Shown in pieces: positions 63,837 to 64,000 of a stretch of 64,000 nucleotides of DNA. The position numbers and the translations under genes were made by a program. How positions within the stretch are numbered: position 1 is the first letter of the stretch; each line of letters begins with the position of its first letter. The notes below the pieces were generated by a model that saw nothing but the letters and a program-made list of their open reading frames with translations, did no database searches and was not told the origin of the DNA. Source of the DNA: Acanthaster planci. Taxonomy: Eukaryota > Echinodermata > Asteroidea > Valvatida > Acanthasteridae. Location: positions 1,130,052-1,194,051 of the forward strand of contig NW_019091364.1 in assembly GCF_001949145.1 (NCBI RefSeq). Direction: 5' to 3'.

Positions 63837-64000
63837 GACACAGGTACTAAAAACACCTGTTGCTAATTAACTGAAGTCACATTCAGACCTCTGTGTCTCT
63901 GTATAGTGGCCCACTTTGCACTGTGGCCCTCCAAATGTAACTGGTCAAACGGTGGTAAGCAGGTTGTTTTAGTCTTACCACAACTTAGCAAATTGGCATG
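63837..64000 (+). other. P450 3' UTR start
   Basis: Sequence after the TAG stop. No AATAAA polyadenylation signal occurs before the window ends, so the transcript end lies beyond it. Confidence 0.6.

Overview
The window is metazoan nuclear DNA: AT-rich, intron-dominated, with GT-AG spliced exons. The likeliest source is a marine invertebrate deuterostome, and an echinoderm (perhaps a sea star) fits best. The clues are a one-copy-style SMARCD gene close to the vertebrate protein, a clan-2 P450 of CYP17/CYP1 type, a strong excess of the palindrome TACATGTA, and short inverted-repeat transposons of a kind I associate with echinoderm genomes. The taxon is inference. A single ambiguous base at 28116 marks this as draft assembly.

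Two genes are firmly supported. On the minus strand, four exons (36811-36953, 34416-34620, 15268-15390, 13828-13941) join in frame into 195 codons of SMARCD/BAF60, a core subunit of SWI/SNF (BAF) chromatin remodellers. The first exon(s) and the C-terminal half with the SWIB domain were not found. They probably lie beyond the left edge or, for the 5' end, somewhere between 37 and 60 kb. One intron is about 19 kb. On the plus strand, four exons (59946-60834, 61503-61655, 62614-62718, 63499-63836) join into a complete 494-codon microsomal cytochrome P450 with all its core motifs. The two genes are divergently oriented and nothing suggests a shared function.

Layout: 1-13827 holds no recognised exon, but has a 22-bp tandem array, a tRNA-like SINE head and both copies of a 110-bp repeat with traces of coding. 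13828-36953 is the SMARCD body, with very large introns carrying a pair of ~270-bp dispersed repeats, a 114-bp tandem duplication, a second tRNA-like element and a fold-back MITE. 36954-59945 has no recognisable gene, but holds a TIR-type MITE, a relative of it, a retroposon 3' tail and a 51-bp-arm near-perfect hairpin. 59946-63836 is the P450, and its 3' UTR continues to the window end.

Most other open frames are short, lack codon bias and recognisable domains, and occur at a frequency expected by chance. I found no convincing evidence of a novel multi-gene system. The most interesting items are the hairpin at 42386-42508, the repeat pair with a conserved translated segment (5239-5350 and 11878-11987), and a C-helix substitution in the P450.
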